Below are positions 63,997 to 64,000 of a stretch of 64,000 bases of DNA, piece by piece. Under the pieces are notes generated by a model. It worked only from the letters and a program-made list of their open reading frames with translations, was not told the origin of the DNA and made no database searches. Origin of the DNA: Burkholderia sp. MS389 (GTDB lineage: Bacteria; Pseudomonadota; Gammaproteobacteria; Burkholderiales; Burkholderiaceae); assembly GCF_016899425.1 (NCBI RefSeq), contig NZ_CP045994.1, positions 806,001 to 870,000 on the forward strand, given 5' to 3'. Within the stretch, counting starts at the first letter, position 1; each line of letters begins with the position of its first letter. Made by a program: the position numbers and the translations under genes.

Positions 63997-64000
63997 AAAC

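Noticed and set aside
1..64000. CRISPR arrays, insertion sequences or rRNA genes
   Set aside because: No regularly spaced repeats, transposase-like proteins or rRNA-like sequence were seen.

Overview
The window is about 67% G+C and reads as a core stretch of the main chromosome of a Burkholderia species, most likely a member of the B. cepacia complex. I infer this from the conserved blocks (nadK/recN-hrcA, grpE-dnaK-dnaJ, hda-pcnB-folK-panB, miaA-mutL, tol-pal, glyA-nrdR), the strong G/C third-position codon use and the protein sequences. Genes are dense and mostly housekeeping. There are no rRNA genes, insertion sequences, prophages or CRISPR arrays. One tRNA gene (Lys-TTT) is present.

Layout. 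1-6 kb (minus): yhdP, a nitrilase-family amidase and tldD, the last cut by the window edge. 6-11.4 kb (plus): glnE and a large secreted metzincin protease with PKD-like and carbohydrate-binding domains. 11.5-14.1 kb (minus): nadK-recN, divergent from hrcA. 14.2-24 kb (plus): hrcA, hemH, hslR, then the heat-shock block grpE, a thioredoxin-like gene, dnaK and dnaJ with sigma-32-type promoters, then a pabB-pabC fusion. 23.9-29.5 kb (minus): a decayed BPSL0067-family gene, then the tight operon hda, HAD phosphatase, pcnB, folK, deoxynucleoside kinase, panB. 29.7-32.7 kb: purM and a tetA/tetR-like efflux pair with two near-canonical tet operators. 32.7-37.5 kb: mutL-miaA, dedA, mscS. 37.5-39.1 kb: what looks like the scar of a lost capsule locus, with a manC 3' remnant, a lone cysC-type APS kinase and an AT-richer spacer. 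39-41.1 kb: a class II glutamine amidotransferase, an AhpD-like protein and a YiaA/B membrane protein.

41.3-46.9 kb is the least explained part. Six genes lie on one strand, and all but the first junction overlap by 4 bases: a GT2 glycosyltransferase, a secreted protein of unknown function, a ferritin-like di-iron protein, a GT-B-like glycosyltransferase, a PAP2 phosphatase and a membrane fatty-acid desaturase/hydroxylase. The block ends at a terminator beside tRNA-Lys. I infer a cell-envelope lipid or glycolipid pathway.

47-52.7 kb (minus) is the complete ybgC-tolQ-tolR-tolA-tolB-pal-cpoB set, followed by an SDR dehydrogenase. 53.7-55.7 kb is glyA-nrdR, with a clear promoter and a ZTP (pfl) riboswitch in the glyA leader. 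55.9-58.8 kb is a minor type IV pilin cluster (fimT/pilV/pilW/pilX/pilE) without a pilY1. 58.8-60.1 kb holds a YqjD/YqjE/DUF3318-type membrane trio. 60.4-64 kb has a 1-Cys peroxiredoxin, glutaryl-CoA dehydrogenase divergent from an IclR regulator with palindromic repeats between them, and a GFA-family zinc protein.

All functional calls come from reading the sequence and recalling protein families; no database search was run.
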